A model generated the notes under the pieces. That model ran no database searches. It worked only from the letters and a program-made list of their open reading frames with translations, and was not told where the DNA came from. From Photobacterium sp. TLY01 (lineage in GTDB: Bacteria > Pseudomonadota > Gammaproteobacteria > Enterobacterales > Vibrionaceae), in assembly GCF_021432065.1 (NCBI RefSeq), contig NZ_CP090365.1, forward strand, positions 558,001-622,000: a DNA stretch of 64,000 nt, in the 5' to 3' direction. The stretch's first letter is position 1. The number at the start of each line of letters is the position of its first letter. The position numbers and the translations under genes are program-made. Positions 1 through 8,272 of the stretch are shown piece by piece.

Positions 1-762
1 CTGTCAGTCGGCGCGGTGATGTGTCTGGCCATGGTGTTCGCCGCCAAGCTTTTTATGCTGGGCATGAACCCCTGGCTGGCCAGTCTGGCCTCCATCGGTT
101 TCAGTGGTTTTATCGGCTGGCTGATGGGGCTGTGTGTCACGCGGCTGGGCCTGCACCACTTTATTGTCACTCTGGCCTTTATGGGTCTGGCTCGGGGTGC
201 CAGCATGATCATCACCCAGGGCACACCCATTTCGCTGTTTACGCTGCCGCCTGAATTCAAGTTTGTCGGTCAGGGAACCCTGTTCGGTGTGCCGTTCTCG
301 ATCATCATTTTCTTTGTGGTGATCATCATCAGTGACTTCCTGCTGCGTAATGCCAAAGCCTTCCGCAAGATTTTCTATACCGGCAGTAACGAGAAAGCCG
401 CGCAGTACTCGGGCGTCAACACCAACAAGGTGAAGCTGTATGTCACCGTGCTGTCCTCCGCGCTCTGTGGTCTGGCCGGGATCATCTATATGTCGAAGTT
501 CGGTGCTGCAACGCCTAACTTCGGGGTCGGGCTGGAGCTGAACATCATCGCCGCAGCGGTGATCGGCGGCGCCAGTCTGAAAGGGGGCGAAGGCACCATC
601 TTCGGGGCCATTCTGGGAATCGCGTTGCTGAGTGTGGTGTCGAGTTCTCTGATTCTGCTCGATGTGTCTGTGTACTGGCAGGAGTTCATTAAAGGACTGA
701 TTCTGCTGGCGGCCGTGGCGGCGGATCACCATTTGCACCAGAAGTCGAAAGCCAAATCCTGA
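1..762 (+). CDS. Sugar ABC transporter permease (RbsC/YtfT family), 5' truncated
   Basis: The frame is open from the first base and stops at TGA 760-762, so this is the C-terminal 253 residues of a larger inner-membrane permease. About six hydrophobic segments are visible. The conserved loop near the end, AVIGGASLKGGEGTIFGAIL, is typical of ribose/xylose-type permeases (BPD_transp_2 family), which pair with a periplasmic binding protein and an ATPase; those partners must lie upstream of the window. The gene ends 13 bases before a SorC regulator and heads a plus-strand catabolic run, so it probably imports the sugar or polyol processed by the enzymes that follow. The family is clear; the substrate cannot be read from the sequence. 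Confidence 0.85.
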   Translation: MSVGAVMCLAMVFAAKLFMLGMNPWLASLASIGFSGFIGWLMGLCVTRLGLHHFIVTLAFMGLARGASMIITQGTPISLFTLPPEFKFVGQGTLFGVPFSIIIFFVVIIISDFLLRNAKAFRKIFYTGSNEKAAQYSGVNTNKVKLYVTVLSSALCGLAGIIYMSKFGAATPNFGVGLELNIIAAAVIGGASLKGGEGTIFGAILGIALLSVVSSSLILLDVSVYWQEFIKGLILLAAVAADHHLHQKSKAKS

Positions 763-775
763 GAGGGCTGAACCT

Positions 776-1735
776 ATGCAAACCACAACGAAAAGCCTGG
801 ATGTGTCCCGCCTGGTGAGCAAGGTGCTGTTCTCGCATTACAAAGAGAATCGCAGCCAGGCGGAGATCTCGAAAAGCCTGGATCTGTCACCGGCCAAGGT
901 GAACCGCATTATCCGCCAGGCGCGGGAAGAGGGGCTGGTCGAAATTATCCTCAATATTCCGCATATGGGGGTGATGGAGCTCGAAAAGCAGCTGATGGCA
1001 CGTACAGGGTTGCCGAAAGCGGTGCTTTGTCCCTCCTATGCCGATGATCCGGTCGTTGGGTTTACGCAGATTGCTGAAGCAGCGGCGGAATTTTTACAAG
1101 ACACCCTGCGTAAGAATGATGTCATTTGCATCAGTGGCGGCAAGGCACTGGCCACTATCGTGGATGTGATGAAGCCGGCGAAAGGCATGAATGTGACTGT
1201 GGTGCCGGCCACCGGTGGGGTGCAGGGCACGCATTTTACCGATGTGAACTATCTGGCATCAGCCCTGGCTGAAAAACTGGGGGGCCGTTCGATGCAGCTG
1301 CATGCGCCCTTGTTTGCCGATACGCAATCGGACCGCGACATGCTGATCAACATGCGGGCCACCAAAGAAGTACTGGAGATGGCCCGGCATGCCGACATCG
1401 CGCTGGCGGGTATCGGTGCGGTGGCGAAAGGCGATGAAAGCTATTTCGACCTGCGTCACTGGATCAACGGCGAAAAAGCCCTGGTGGCAGAGAGCCAGTG
1501 CAAAGGGGAAGTTTTTGCCCATCTGTACGACCAGTCCGGCTCGGCCTGTATTCCGGCTTTGAACGACAAGCTGGTTGGCCTGTCGCTGGCGGAAATGCGC
1601 CAGATTCCGGTCAGTATCGGCGTTGCAGCCGGGGTTGAAAAAGTCGTGCCGATTGCTGCCGCGCTGCGCGGCGGTTTTCTCAACACCTTGATAACGGATG
1701 AATCGACCGCGCAAGGCGTACTCGATATCTATTGA
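776..1735 (+). CDS. SorC/DeoR-type sugar-responsive transcriptional regulator
   Basis: A 319-residue protein with an N-terminal helix-turn-helix (about residues 20-55, including QAEISKSLDLSPAKVNRII) and a large C-terminal effector-binding domain of the SorC sugar-binding family, with the glycine-rich ISGGKALATIVD and GVQGTHFTDVNYLAS segments. Such regulators bind phosphorylated sugars or polyols and control catabolic operons; EryD of erythritol loci belongs to this family. The ATG at 776 follows a purine-rich GAGAGGG. It lies 13 bases after the permease and 35 before the aldo/keto reductase, so it is probably co-transcribed and autoregulatory. The effector is unknown. Confidence 0.88.
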   Translation: MQTTTKSLDVSRLVSKVLFSHYKENRSQAEISKSLDLSPAKVNRIIRQAREEGLVEIILNIPHMGVMELEKQLMARTGLPKAVLCPSYADDPVVGFTQIAEAAAEFLQDTLRKNDVICISGGKALATIVDVMKPAKGMNVTVVPATGGVQGTHFTDVNYLASALAEKLGGRSMQLHAPLFADTQSDRDMLINMRATKEVLEMARHADIALAGIGAVAKGDESYFDLRHWINGEKALVAESQCKGEVFAHLYDQSGSACIPALNDKLVGLSLAEMRQIPVSIGVAAGVEKVVPIAAALRGGFLNTLITDESTAQGVLDIY

Positions 1736-1770
1736 AATACAGAAGATGAATTCACTGAAGAGGGATGACC

Positions 1771-2757
1771 ATGAACACAAGACAGTTAGGTTTTTCTGGG
1801 ATTGATGCCTCCGTGATTGGCCTGGGCACCTGGGCGATGGGCGGCTGGATGTGGGGCGGTACCAATGAAAAGGATGCCGTTGCCGCGATTCAGGAATCGA
1901 TCACTTGCGGGGTGTCGCTGATTGACACCGCGCCGGCATACGGCCTGGGCCGCTCGGAAGAGCTGGTCGGCAAAGCCATCAAGGGCCAGCGCGATAAAGT
2001 GGTGCTGGCCACCAAGTGTGGCCTGGTCTGGCATACGCAGCAAGGCAACCATTTCTTTGATGAAGAAGGCAAGCCGGTGCACCGTTATCTTGGCCGCGAT
2101 GCCATTCAGTTCGAACTGGAGCAAAGTCTGCGTCGTCTGGGCACGGATTATATCGATCTCTACATCACCCACTGGCAGGACCCGACCACACCGATTGAAG
2201 AAACCATGAACACCCTGATGGATCTGAAACAACAGGGCAAGATCCGTGCGATTGGTGTCAGCAATATCAGTCTGGCAGAGCTGAAGCAGTATCAGCGCTT
2301 TGGCACCGTGGATGCGGTGCAGGAAAAGTACAACATGATTGAGCGTGAGCTGGAGCAGAGCCTGCTACCGCACACCCGCGCCACCGGGGTCTCCTGCCTG
2401 AGCTATTCCTCGCTGGCGCTGGGGTTGCTGAGCGGAAAAATCTCCGCCGACCGCACATTTGACGGCGATGATCAGCGGTTGTCGAATCCTTTGTTTTCCC
2501 AGCCCAACCGCCAGATCGTGCAGCAGTTCTGCCAGTCGGTCGCGCCACTGGCCAATGACTATGGCATCTCAGTCGCGCAGCTGGTGATTGCCTGGACGCT
2601 GTCACAGCCGGGGATCACCTATGCCTTGTGCGGCGCCCGGAACCCGAGCCAGGCGGCTGAAAATGCGCGGGCCGGAGAGGTGAATCTGGCCGCTGCGGAT
2701 GTGGATACCATCAGCACGCTGGTGGCTCAGTCACTCAGCCAGTTACAGACGGACTGA
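1771..2757 (+). CDS. Aldo/keto reductase
   Basis: A 328-residue NAD(P)H-dependent oxidoreductase of the aldo/keto reductase TIM-barrel family. The catalytic tetrad is visible: Asp and Tyr in LIDTAPAYGLGRSEELVG, Lys in VVLATKCGLVW and His in DLYITHWQDP. The cofactor-binding end of the barrel is present near CGARNPSQAAENA. I chose ATG 1771 rather than ATG 1765 because GAAGAGGG (1757-1764) is correctly spaced only for the later codon. Its place between the regulator and a GlpD-like dehydrogenase suggests that it interconverts a sugar and a polyol, or an aldehyde intermediate, of this pathway. The substrate is inferred only from context. Confidence 0.87.
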   Translation: MNTRQLGFSGIDASVIGLGTWAMGGWMWGGTNEKDAVAAIQESITCGVSLIDTAPAYGLGRSEELVGKAIKGQRDKVVLATKCGLVWHTQQGNHFFDEEGKPVHRYLGRDAIQFELEQSLRRLGTDYIDLYITHWQDPTTPIEETMNTLMDLKQQGKIRAIGVSNISLAELKQYQRFGTVDAVQEKYNMIERELEQSLLPHTRATGVSCLSYSSLALGLLSGKISADRTFDGDDQRLSNPLFSQPNRQIVQQFCQSVAPLANDYGISVAQLVIAWTLSQPGITYALCGARNPSQAAENARAGEVNLAAADVDTISTLVAQSLSQLQTD

Positions 2758-2798
2758 TGTGATTCCCACCCATTATAAGAATCAAGAAGGGGAGCAGT

Positions 2799-4550
2799 AT
2801 GGCAGGCGATGGAAAACAAAGGCGGGAGCGATTACCTCAGGATGCGCATTTTGACGTGGTCATCGTCGGCGGTGGCATCAACGGCATCAGTGTGTACCGG
2901 GAATTGTCCTTGCAGGGGGTGAAAGTCTTGCTGGTGGAGAAAGAAGATTTCTGCAGTAAAGCCAGCGCCGCGCTGTCACGGATGATTCACGGTGGCCTGC
3001 GGTATCTGGAGAACGGCGAGTTTGCTTTGGTCAGGGAATCGCTGGCTGAGCGGAACCGTCTGCTGGCCAATGCGCCGCATTATGTGCAGCCGCTGGTCAC
3101 CACGATTCCGATTTTCTCTCGCTGGTCCGGGCTGTTTTATGCGTTGTTTAACTTCACCGGACTGATGGATAAGCCCAGTCGCCGGGGGGCGCTGGTCATC
3201 AAACTGGGGCTGTGGTTTTACGACTTTTTTACCCGTCGTGATCAGCGTCTGCCCAGGCACCGTTTCTTTTCGCAGTCTGAAACGGCAGCCCGCTGGCCAC
3301 AGTTCGATCCCGCGGTGGCCTGCAGCGCCGATTACTACGATGCCTGGATCAGTGCACCTGAGCGTCTGGCAATGGAGGTGCTGAGCGACACGGGTGAGCA
3401 AAGCGACAGTCTGGCCTGTAACTATACCGAGCTGCTGTCGCGGGACGGTCAGTGTTTTACGTTGCGCGATACGCTGACGGGTGAAACGGTGACGGTCACA
3501 GCGGACAAACTGGTGAACGCCACCGGTGCCTGGGTGGATCAGACCAACGATCGTCTGGGACTGGCCTCGGGCTATCTGCAGGGGACCAAAGGCTCGCACA
3601 TTATTGTCCGGCACCCAGAGTTACTGGCCGAGCTGGACGGGCACATGGTGTTTTACGAGAACCCGGAAGGGCGGGTGTGCATTCTCTTTCCCTACTACGG
3701 CAATGTACTGATCGGTTCGACAGATATTCCTGTGGCGGATCTGGATGCCGTGACCTGTACCGATGAGGAAATTGACTACATGCTCGATTCACTCAAAGCC
3801 GTGTTTCCCGCCCTGGTCATTCAGCGGCAAGACATCGTCTATCAGTTCAGCGGTGTGCGTCCGCTGCCCTCGGTGAAAACCTCGACCACAGGGCAGATCC
3901 CGCGCAGTCATGCACTGCGGGTAGACAGCACACAAGACGATCTGGTGCGTCTGTACTCGCTGATCGGCGGTAAGTGGACAACATTTCGTGCCTTCGGAGA
4001 AGAAGTGGCCGATCAGATTTTATCGGATATGGCGCACCCCCGCCGGATCTCGACAGCCGAGCGGCCTATCGGCGGCGGCAGGGATTTCCCGCAGACTGAT
4101 ATCGAACGCAAAGCCTTTACTAAAGCGGCCCAGGCCAATTACGGCCTGAGCGACGCCAGAGCAGAGGTGCTGCTGCAACGTTACGGCACTCAGTGTCTGG
4201 CGGTGATGGCCTATCTCGCTGACGGTGAGGATGCCATGCTGATCAGCCTGCCGGATTACTCACGGCGCGAGCTGATGTACCTGATTGAACACGAGGCGGT
4301 GTGCCGCTCGCTGGATCTGCTGCAGCGCCGCACCTCAGTGGCGATCGAAGGGCGGATAGACAATTCGGTCCTGGCTGAAGTCACCGAGCTGGTGGCCGCG
4401 ACGCTGGGCTGGAACGAACAACAAACGAAACAGGATCTGGCAGAAAGTTGTCGTCAGTTGCAACGACTTCATGGTCTGGACATCAGTGCCGAACAGGTAA
4501 AACACATCTGGACCACATCTTTTTCAGGAGGAAACTATGTATATCAGTAA
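2799..4550 (+). CDS. FAD-dependent GlpD-like polyol-phosphate dehydrogenase
   Basis: A 583-residue flavoprotein of the glycerol-3-phosphate dehydrogenase family. The N-terminal dinucleotide fold DVVIVGGGINGISVYRELS is followed by the family segment SRMIHGGLRYLENGE. The middle contains the DAO fold with KLVNATGAWVD, then SGVRPLP and IGGKWTTFR. The C-terminal DAO_C-type helical domain makes it longer than E. coli GlpD (501 residues). It should feed electrons to quinone at the inner membrane. With an FGGY kinase in the same run, the likely substrate is a phosphorylated polyol, as for EryB acting on erythritol phosphate; plain glycerol phosphate is possible. AAGGGGAG precedes ATG 2799. Its last 14 bases overlap the aldolase start, suggesting translational coupling. 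Confidence 0.85.
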   Translation: MAGDGKQRRERLPQDAHFDVVIVGGGINGISVYRELSLQGVKVLLVEKEDFCSKASAALSRMIHGGLRYLENGEFALVRESLAERNRLLANAPHYVQPLVTTIPIFSRWSGLFYALFNFTGLMDKPSRRGALVIKLGLWFYDFFTRRDQRLPRHRFFSQSETAARWPQFDPAVACSADYYDAWISAPERLAMEVLSDTGEQSDSLACNYTELLSRDGQCFTLRDTLTGETVTVTADKLVNATGAWVDQTNDRLGLASGYLQGTKGSHIIVRHPELLAELDGHMVFYENPEGRVCILFPYYGNVLIGSTDIPVADLDAVTCTDEEIDYMLDSLKAVFPALVIQRQDIVYQFSGVRPLPSVKTSTTGQIPRSHALRVDSTQDDLVRLYSLIGGKWTTFRAFGEEVADQILSDMAHPRRISTAERPIGGGRDFPQTDIERKAFTKAAQANYGLSDARAEVLLQRYGTQCLAVMAYLADGEDAMLISLPDYSRRELMYLIEHEAVCRSLDLLQRRTSVAIEGRIDNSVLAEVTELVAATLGWNEQQTKQDLAESCRQLQRLHGLDISAEQVKHIWTTSFSGGNYVYQ

Positions 4551-5379
4551 GAAAGTAAGGATGAACCGGCTGTTTAACAATGGCCGCTGTCTGGACGTGG
4601 CACTGGATCACGGGGTGTGTAACGAGCCGTCTTTTCTCGATGGTCTGGAAAACATGGACTCGGTAGTCAGCCAGCTGGTGGAAGCCAAACCGGACGCGAT
4701 TCAGATGAACTATGGTCAGTGCGACCTGCTGCAAAACGTGGACGGCAAAGACAAACCGGCGCTGGTGATGCGTCTGGATATGGGCAATCCGTACAACACC
4801 ATCCGTCACCGTCATATGTGGGCTGTGATGCAAAATGATCAGGAGCCTGTGCTGCAGGCGCTGCAAATGGATGCGGCCTGCGTGGTGGTTAACCTGTTTA
4901 TGCTGCCTGATGAGCCGGATCTGTTCCGCCAGTGTGTGGTCAATATCAGCAAGGTGAAAAACGACTGTGACAAATACGGCATGCCGCTGATGATCGAACC
5001 GCTGGTGATGCAGCCGGCCAGTTCCGGGAAAGCCTATGCGGTCGACGGGGATGCGGAAAAAATCGTGACTCTGGTGCGTCTGGCCCGCGAGTTGGGTGCC
5101 GACATCATCAAAGCCGATCCAACGGCTGATGCGGCGGAATTCCACCGTGTGGTCGAAGCGGCACGTTGTCCTGTACTGGTGCGTGGCGGCGGTAAAGAAG
5201 ATGTGGAAGTGGTCTTCAGCAAGGCACGTCAACTGCTGGATCAGGGCGCACTGGGTATGGTGTACGGCCGGAATATTTACCAGCATCCGAACCCGAGCCG
5301 CATCGTGCAGGCTTTCATGGCGATGATCCACAACAACGCCAGCGTGTCGGATGCTCTGGCGATTTATCAGCAGCAGTAA
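4537..5379 (+). CDS. Class I (DhnA/LacD-type) aldolase
   Basis: A 280-residue TIM-barrel protein of the DeoC/LacD/DhnA aldolase family, which forms a Schiff base with its substrate. The opening CLDVALDHGV and the barrel end GADIIKADPTAD, with the probable Schiff-base lysine, followed by CPVLVRGGGKEDVEVV match this family, as does the phosphate-binding GMVYGRNIYQHPNPSRI. It has a strong AGGAGG site before ATG 4537 and overlaps the 3' end of the dehydrogenase gene. In context it would cleave a ketose phosphate made by kinase and dehydrogenase into a triose phosphate and an aldehyde. The precise substrate is unknown, and LsrF-like activity is an alternative within the same fold. Confidence 0.82.
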   Translation: MYISKKVRMNRLFNNGRCLDVALDHGVCNEPSFLDGLENMDSVVSQLVEAKPDAIQMNYGQCDLLQNVDGKDKPALVMRLDMGNPYNTIRHRHMWAVMQNDQEPVLQALQMDAACVVVNLFMLPDEPDLFRQCVVNISKVKNDCDKYGMPLMIEPLVMQPASSGKAYAVDGDAEKIVTLVRLARELGADIIKADPTADAAEFHRVVEAARCPVLVRGGGKEDVEVVFSKARQLLDQGALGMVYGRNIYQHPNPSRIVQAFMAMIHNNASVSDALAIYQQQ

Positions 5380-5412
5380 TTTTTCACGGTCAGCAAGAAA
5401 AGGAAGCAAGCA

Positions 5413-6906
5413 ATGACACCATACGTACTGGGCATAGACTGCGGAAACACGGGAATAAAAGTGGCGCTCTTTGATTTACAGGGCCGCGAAATCGGTGCGC
5501 TGGGCGACAAAGTGGCGACGTTTTTTCCTGCACCGGGTTTTGCTCAGTGCGATATGGCAGCGTTGTGGACGCAGTGCGCGGCCCTGATTCGCCGCTTACT
5601 GGACGAATGGGCTGTGAAGCCTGAGCAGGTGGCGGCGGTCGGGTGCAGTGGTCACGGCAACGGCCTGTACCTGCTGGATCACGAGGCGATGCCTTTGCTG
5701 GCGATCAAATCGCTCGATTGCCGCGCGAACGATCTGGTGCAGACAATAAAAAATCAGCCCGACTATGATTTGATTCAGGAACTGAACCGTCAGGGCGTGT
5801 GGCCGGCACAATCGGCGACACTGCTGTGCTGGCTCAAACAGTACCACCCGGAGACTTACCAGAGTATTGGCAGTGTCCTGTTCTGTAAGGACTATCTGAA
5901 CTTTTGTCTGACCGGCGAGATCGCGACTGAATACGGCGATCTCAGTGCGTCGGGTTTATATGATTTTTCAGCCGGTGAAGCTTCGGCCGTGCTGCTCACC
6001 GCATTAAATATCCCAGAGATGCAGCAGGCAATCCCAGAGATCAGGGAATGTCAGGATGTCACGGGCCGGGTCAGCCGGGAAGCGGCGGCGTTAACCGGAC
6101 TGGCAGAAGGCACGCCTGTGGTCAGTGGCTGTTTTGATATCGTGGCCTGCGCCATGGGTTCCGGAGTCTGGCAAAGTCAGGCGGCTTCTGTGATTGCCGG
6201 TTCCTGGAGCATCAATCAGGTGGTCTCAGACACCCTGCCGGGCAGGGATGTCTTTATGGCCTGCCATTTTCCCGGCCAGCGTTATCTGGCGGTGGAGTCG
6301 AGTGCGACCTCGGCTTCGAACCTTGAATGGTTCATCTGTGAATTTTTTAAACAAGAGAAACAACAAGCCCAGGCAGACAATCTCGATTTCTTTCAGCAAC
6401 TCAATGCCCTGGTGGCTGAGACGGTGATCAGTGACGATCTGCCGCTGTTTCACCCGTACCTCTACGGTGGTTGTGACAATCAGCCAGTGCAGGGAAATTT
6501 TTTCGGACTGGCCGGATGGCATAAGAAATCGGATTTACTCTACGCCGTCTATGAAGGCATTGTGTTTGGTCACTTAGAACATGTGGGCCAGCTCAGGCGG
6601 GCCGGTCAGCAGATTGACTCAGCCGTCCTCAGCGGTGGGGCCGCCAAAAGCCCGGTCTGGAGTCAGCTGTTTGCCGATGTCCTGGATGTGGCGATACAAA
6701 CCTCAGATTGCAGTGAAGCCGGTGCCAGAGGGGCGGCGATGGCGGCTGCCACAGGGGCTGGTTGTTTTCCGACCCTGCAGCAGGCGGTCGCTGCCATGGC
6801 CAAGCTCAACCCCCCGCTATTCCCCCGATCTCAGCAGCAAGCCATACTTCATCAGCGCTACCAGCGCTATCTGGCTGTGTCGAACGCCTTGAAAGGGCTG
6901 ATGTGA
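5413..6906 (+). CDS. FGGY-family carbohydrate kinase (LyxK/EryA-like)
   Basis: A 497-residue sugar kinase of the FGGY family. The N-terminal phosphate-binding loop GIDCGNTGIKVALFD, the segment GCSGHGNGLYLLD, the sugar-site region CFDIVACAMGSGVW and the C-terminal adenosine loop SGGAAKSPVWSQLFADVL are in the expected order and the length is normal. Overall it resembles L-xylulose kinase and erythritol kinase more than glycerol kinase. AGGAAG precedes ATG 5413, 33 bases after the aldolase stop. It would phosphorylate the imported polyol or ketose in the cytoplasm. It is the last gene before a 203-base gap, so the first transcript may end here. Confidence 0.88.
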   Translation: MTPYVLGIDCGNTGIKVALFDLQGREIGALGDKVATFFPAPGFAQCDMAALWTQCAALIRRLLDEWAVKPEQVAAVGCSGHGNGLYLLDHEAMPLLAIKSLDCRANDLVQTIKNQPDYDLIQELNRQGVWPAQSATLLCWLKQYHPETYQSIGSVLFCKDYLNFCLTGEIATEYGDLSASGLYDFSAGEASAVLLTALNIPEMQQAIPEIRECQDVTGRVSREAAALTGLAEGTPVVSGCFDIVACAMGSGVWQSQAASVIAGSWSINQVVSDTLPGRDVFMACHFPGQRYLAVESSATSASNLEWFICEFFKQEKQQAQADNLDFFQQLNALVAETVISDDLPLFHPYLYGGCDNQPVQGNFFGLAGWHKKSDLLYAVYEGIVFGHLEHVGQLRRAGQQIDSAVLSGGAAKSPVWSQLFADVLDVAIQTSDCSEAGARGAAMAAATGAGCFPTLQQAVAAMAKLNPPLFPRSQQQAILHQRYQRYLAVSNALKGLM

Positions 6907-6919
6907 TGAATCTCAGGTA

Positions 6920-6936
6920 ATTGATTAAATATCAAT
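6920..6936. promoter_or_regulatory. Putative operator: ATTGAT-N5-ATCAAT inverted repeat
   Basis: A perfect 6-bp inverted repeat with a 5-bp spacer sits in the 203-base gap between the kinase and the alcohol dehydrogenase. A second ATTGAT half-site occurs at 7022-7027. It could be the binding site of the SorC regulator or another repressor of the downstream gene pair. This is inference from symmetry and position only. Confidence 0.3.
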
Positions 6937-7109
6937 CGGTTAAAAACGCTGTTTCGGTGCTTGTCCTGCCGGAACGGCTTTGCCGATCCTGATATTCAAC
7001 GAATTTGCTCAGCCTCTCATAATTGATTTATTTTGATATTTTTTGTCTCATTTTTATCGATATGTGCTCTATATTAAGTAGAAGATGAAAAGGTGAAAGG
7101 ACGAAAGGG

Positions 7110-8270
7110 ATGACACAACGAATTGTAATGCCCGGCCTGATGGAAATCGGCGCAGGTGCTCTGGATAACGTGGCAGACATGCTGAAACTACTGTCCTGCC
7201 GTCAGCCATTGATCATCAGCGACCGAGTGATGTCCGAGCTGGGTTATGTCCGCCGGGTTGAAATCGCGCTGGCGGCGGTCGGGTTGGAGTGCGGTGTCTT
7301 TCTGGAGACCGAGCCGGAGCCGACAGAGGCCTCGATCCTGCCGGCGGTTGATCAGGTGGTGACCGGTCAGTTTGACTGCCTGATTGCACTGGGTGGCGGC
7401 AGCGCCATCGACAGCGCGAAAGCCATCGGTCTGCTGGCCCAGCATGGCGGTCAGATGCGTGACTATAAAGTGCCTCATGTAGTGACAGAAGCCATCTTAC
7501 CTGTGATCGCGATTCCGACCACGGCAGGCACGGGATCGGAGGTGACCCGGGTCACCATCATTACCGATCAGGACACAGACGAAAAAATGCTGTGCATGGG
7601 GCCGGGACTGATCCCCAGAGCAGCGATTATCGATTTTGAGCTGACCCTGTCAGTCCCGGCCCGTATCGCTGCCGATACCGGCATTGATGCCCTGACACAC
7701 GCCATCGAAGCTTATGTCAGTGCCAAAGCCGGGGTGTTTTCCGATCAGCAGGCGTTATCGGCCATGCGTTTGATAGCCCCGAATCTTCGCGAAGCGGTCA
7801 ACACCCCGGGCAACCATGAGGCGAAAGAGAAGCTGATGCTGGGGGCTACGCTGGCTGGTATCGCCTTCTCCAACGCATCTGTTGCGCTGGTGCATGGCAT
7901 GAGCCGTCCGATTGGCGCCCATTTCCATGTGCCGCATGGCATGAGCAATGCCATGTTATTACCCGCGATTACCGAGTTTTCTATTCCGGCCAGTCTGCCG
8001 CGTTATGCCGACTGCGCCCGTGCGATGGGGCTGGCGGATGACATCGTCAGTGATGAAGAAGCGGTGCAGCGCTTAATGACTGAGCTGACTCAGCTCAACG
8101 CTGATCTGCAGGTGCCGGCCATGTCCGACTTCGGGATTGATCAGCACAGGTATGCTGAGCTGCTGGATATCATGGCAGAACAGGCACTGGCATCAGGTTC
8201 ACCGAATAATAATCCGCGCATTCCGACCAAGAATGAAGTGATTGAACTGTATAAAAAAGTATGGAGTTAA
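7110..8270 (+). CDS. Iron-containing alcohol dehydrogenase
   Basis: A 386-residue group III (iron-type) alcohol dehydrogenase. The NAD-binding GGGSAIDSAKAIG, the family signature PTTAGTGSEVT, and the metal-binding Asp/His residues in DTGIDALTHAIEAYVS, LVHGMSRPIGAHFHVPHG are all present. It starts at ATG 7110 after purine-rich GAAAGG, and its stop codon overlaps the start region of the next gene. Members of this family oxidise or reduce short-chain alcohols, lactaldehyde and hydroxy acids. Paired with a CoA-acylating semialdehyde dehydrogenase it most likely handles a C3-C4 alcohol or hydroxy acid produced after aldol cleavage. The substrate is inferred. Confidence 0.88.
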   Translation: MTQRIVMPGLMEIGAGALDNVADMLKLLSCRQPLIISDRVMSELGYVRRVEIALAAVGLECGVFLETEPEPTEASILPAVDQVVTGQFDCLIALGGGSAIDSAKAIGLLAQHGGQMRDYKVPHVVTEAILPVIAIPTTAGTGSEVTRVTIITDQDTDEKMLCMGPGLIPRAAIIDFELTLSVPARIAADTGIDALTHAIEAYVSAKAGVFSDQQALSAMRLIAPNLREAVNTPGNHEAKEKLMLGATLAGIAFSNASVALVHGMSRPIGAHFHVPHGMSNAMLLPAITEFSIPASLPRYADCARAMGLADDIVSDEEAVQRLMTELTQLNADLQVPAMSDFGIDQHRYAELLDIMAEQALASGSPNNNPRIPTKNEVIELYKKVWS

Positions 8271-8272
8271 TG

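Noticed and set aside
4..822. Long minus-strand frame opposite the ABC permease
   Set aside because: Composition (Gln/His/Asp/Arg-rich, no domains) is that of a shadow of the plus-strand gene.
6907..7109. A terminator after the kinase gene
   Set aside because: The AT-rich inverted repeat has a weak stem and no G+C-rich arm, so it is better read as an operator.
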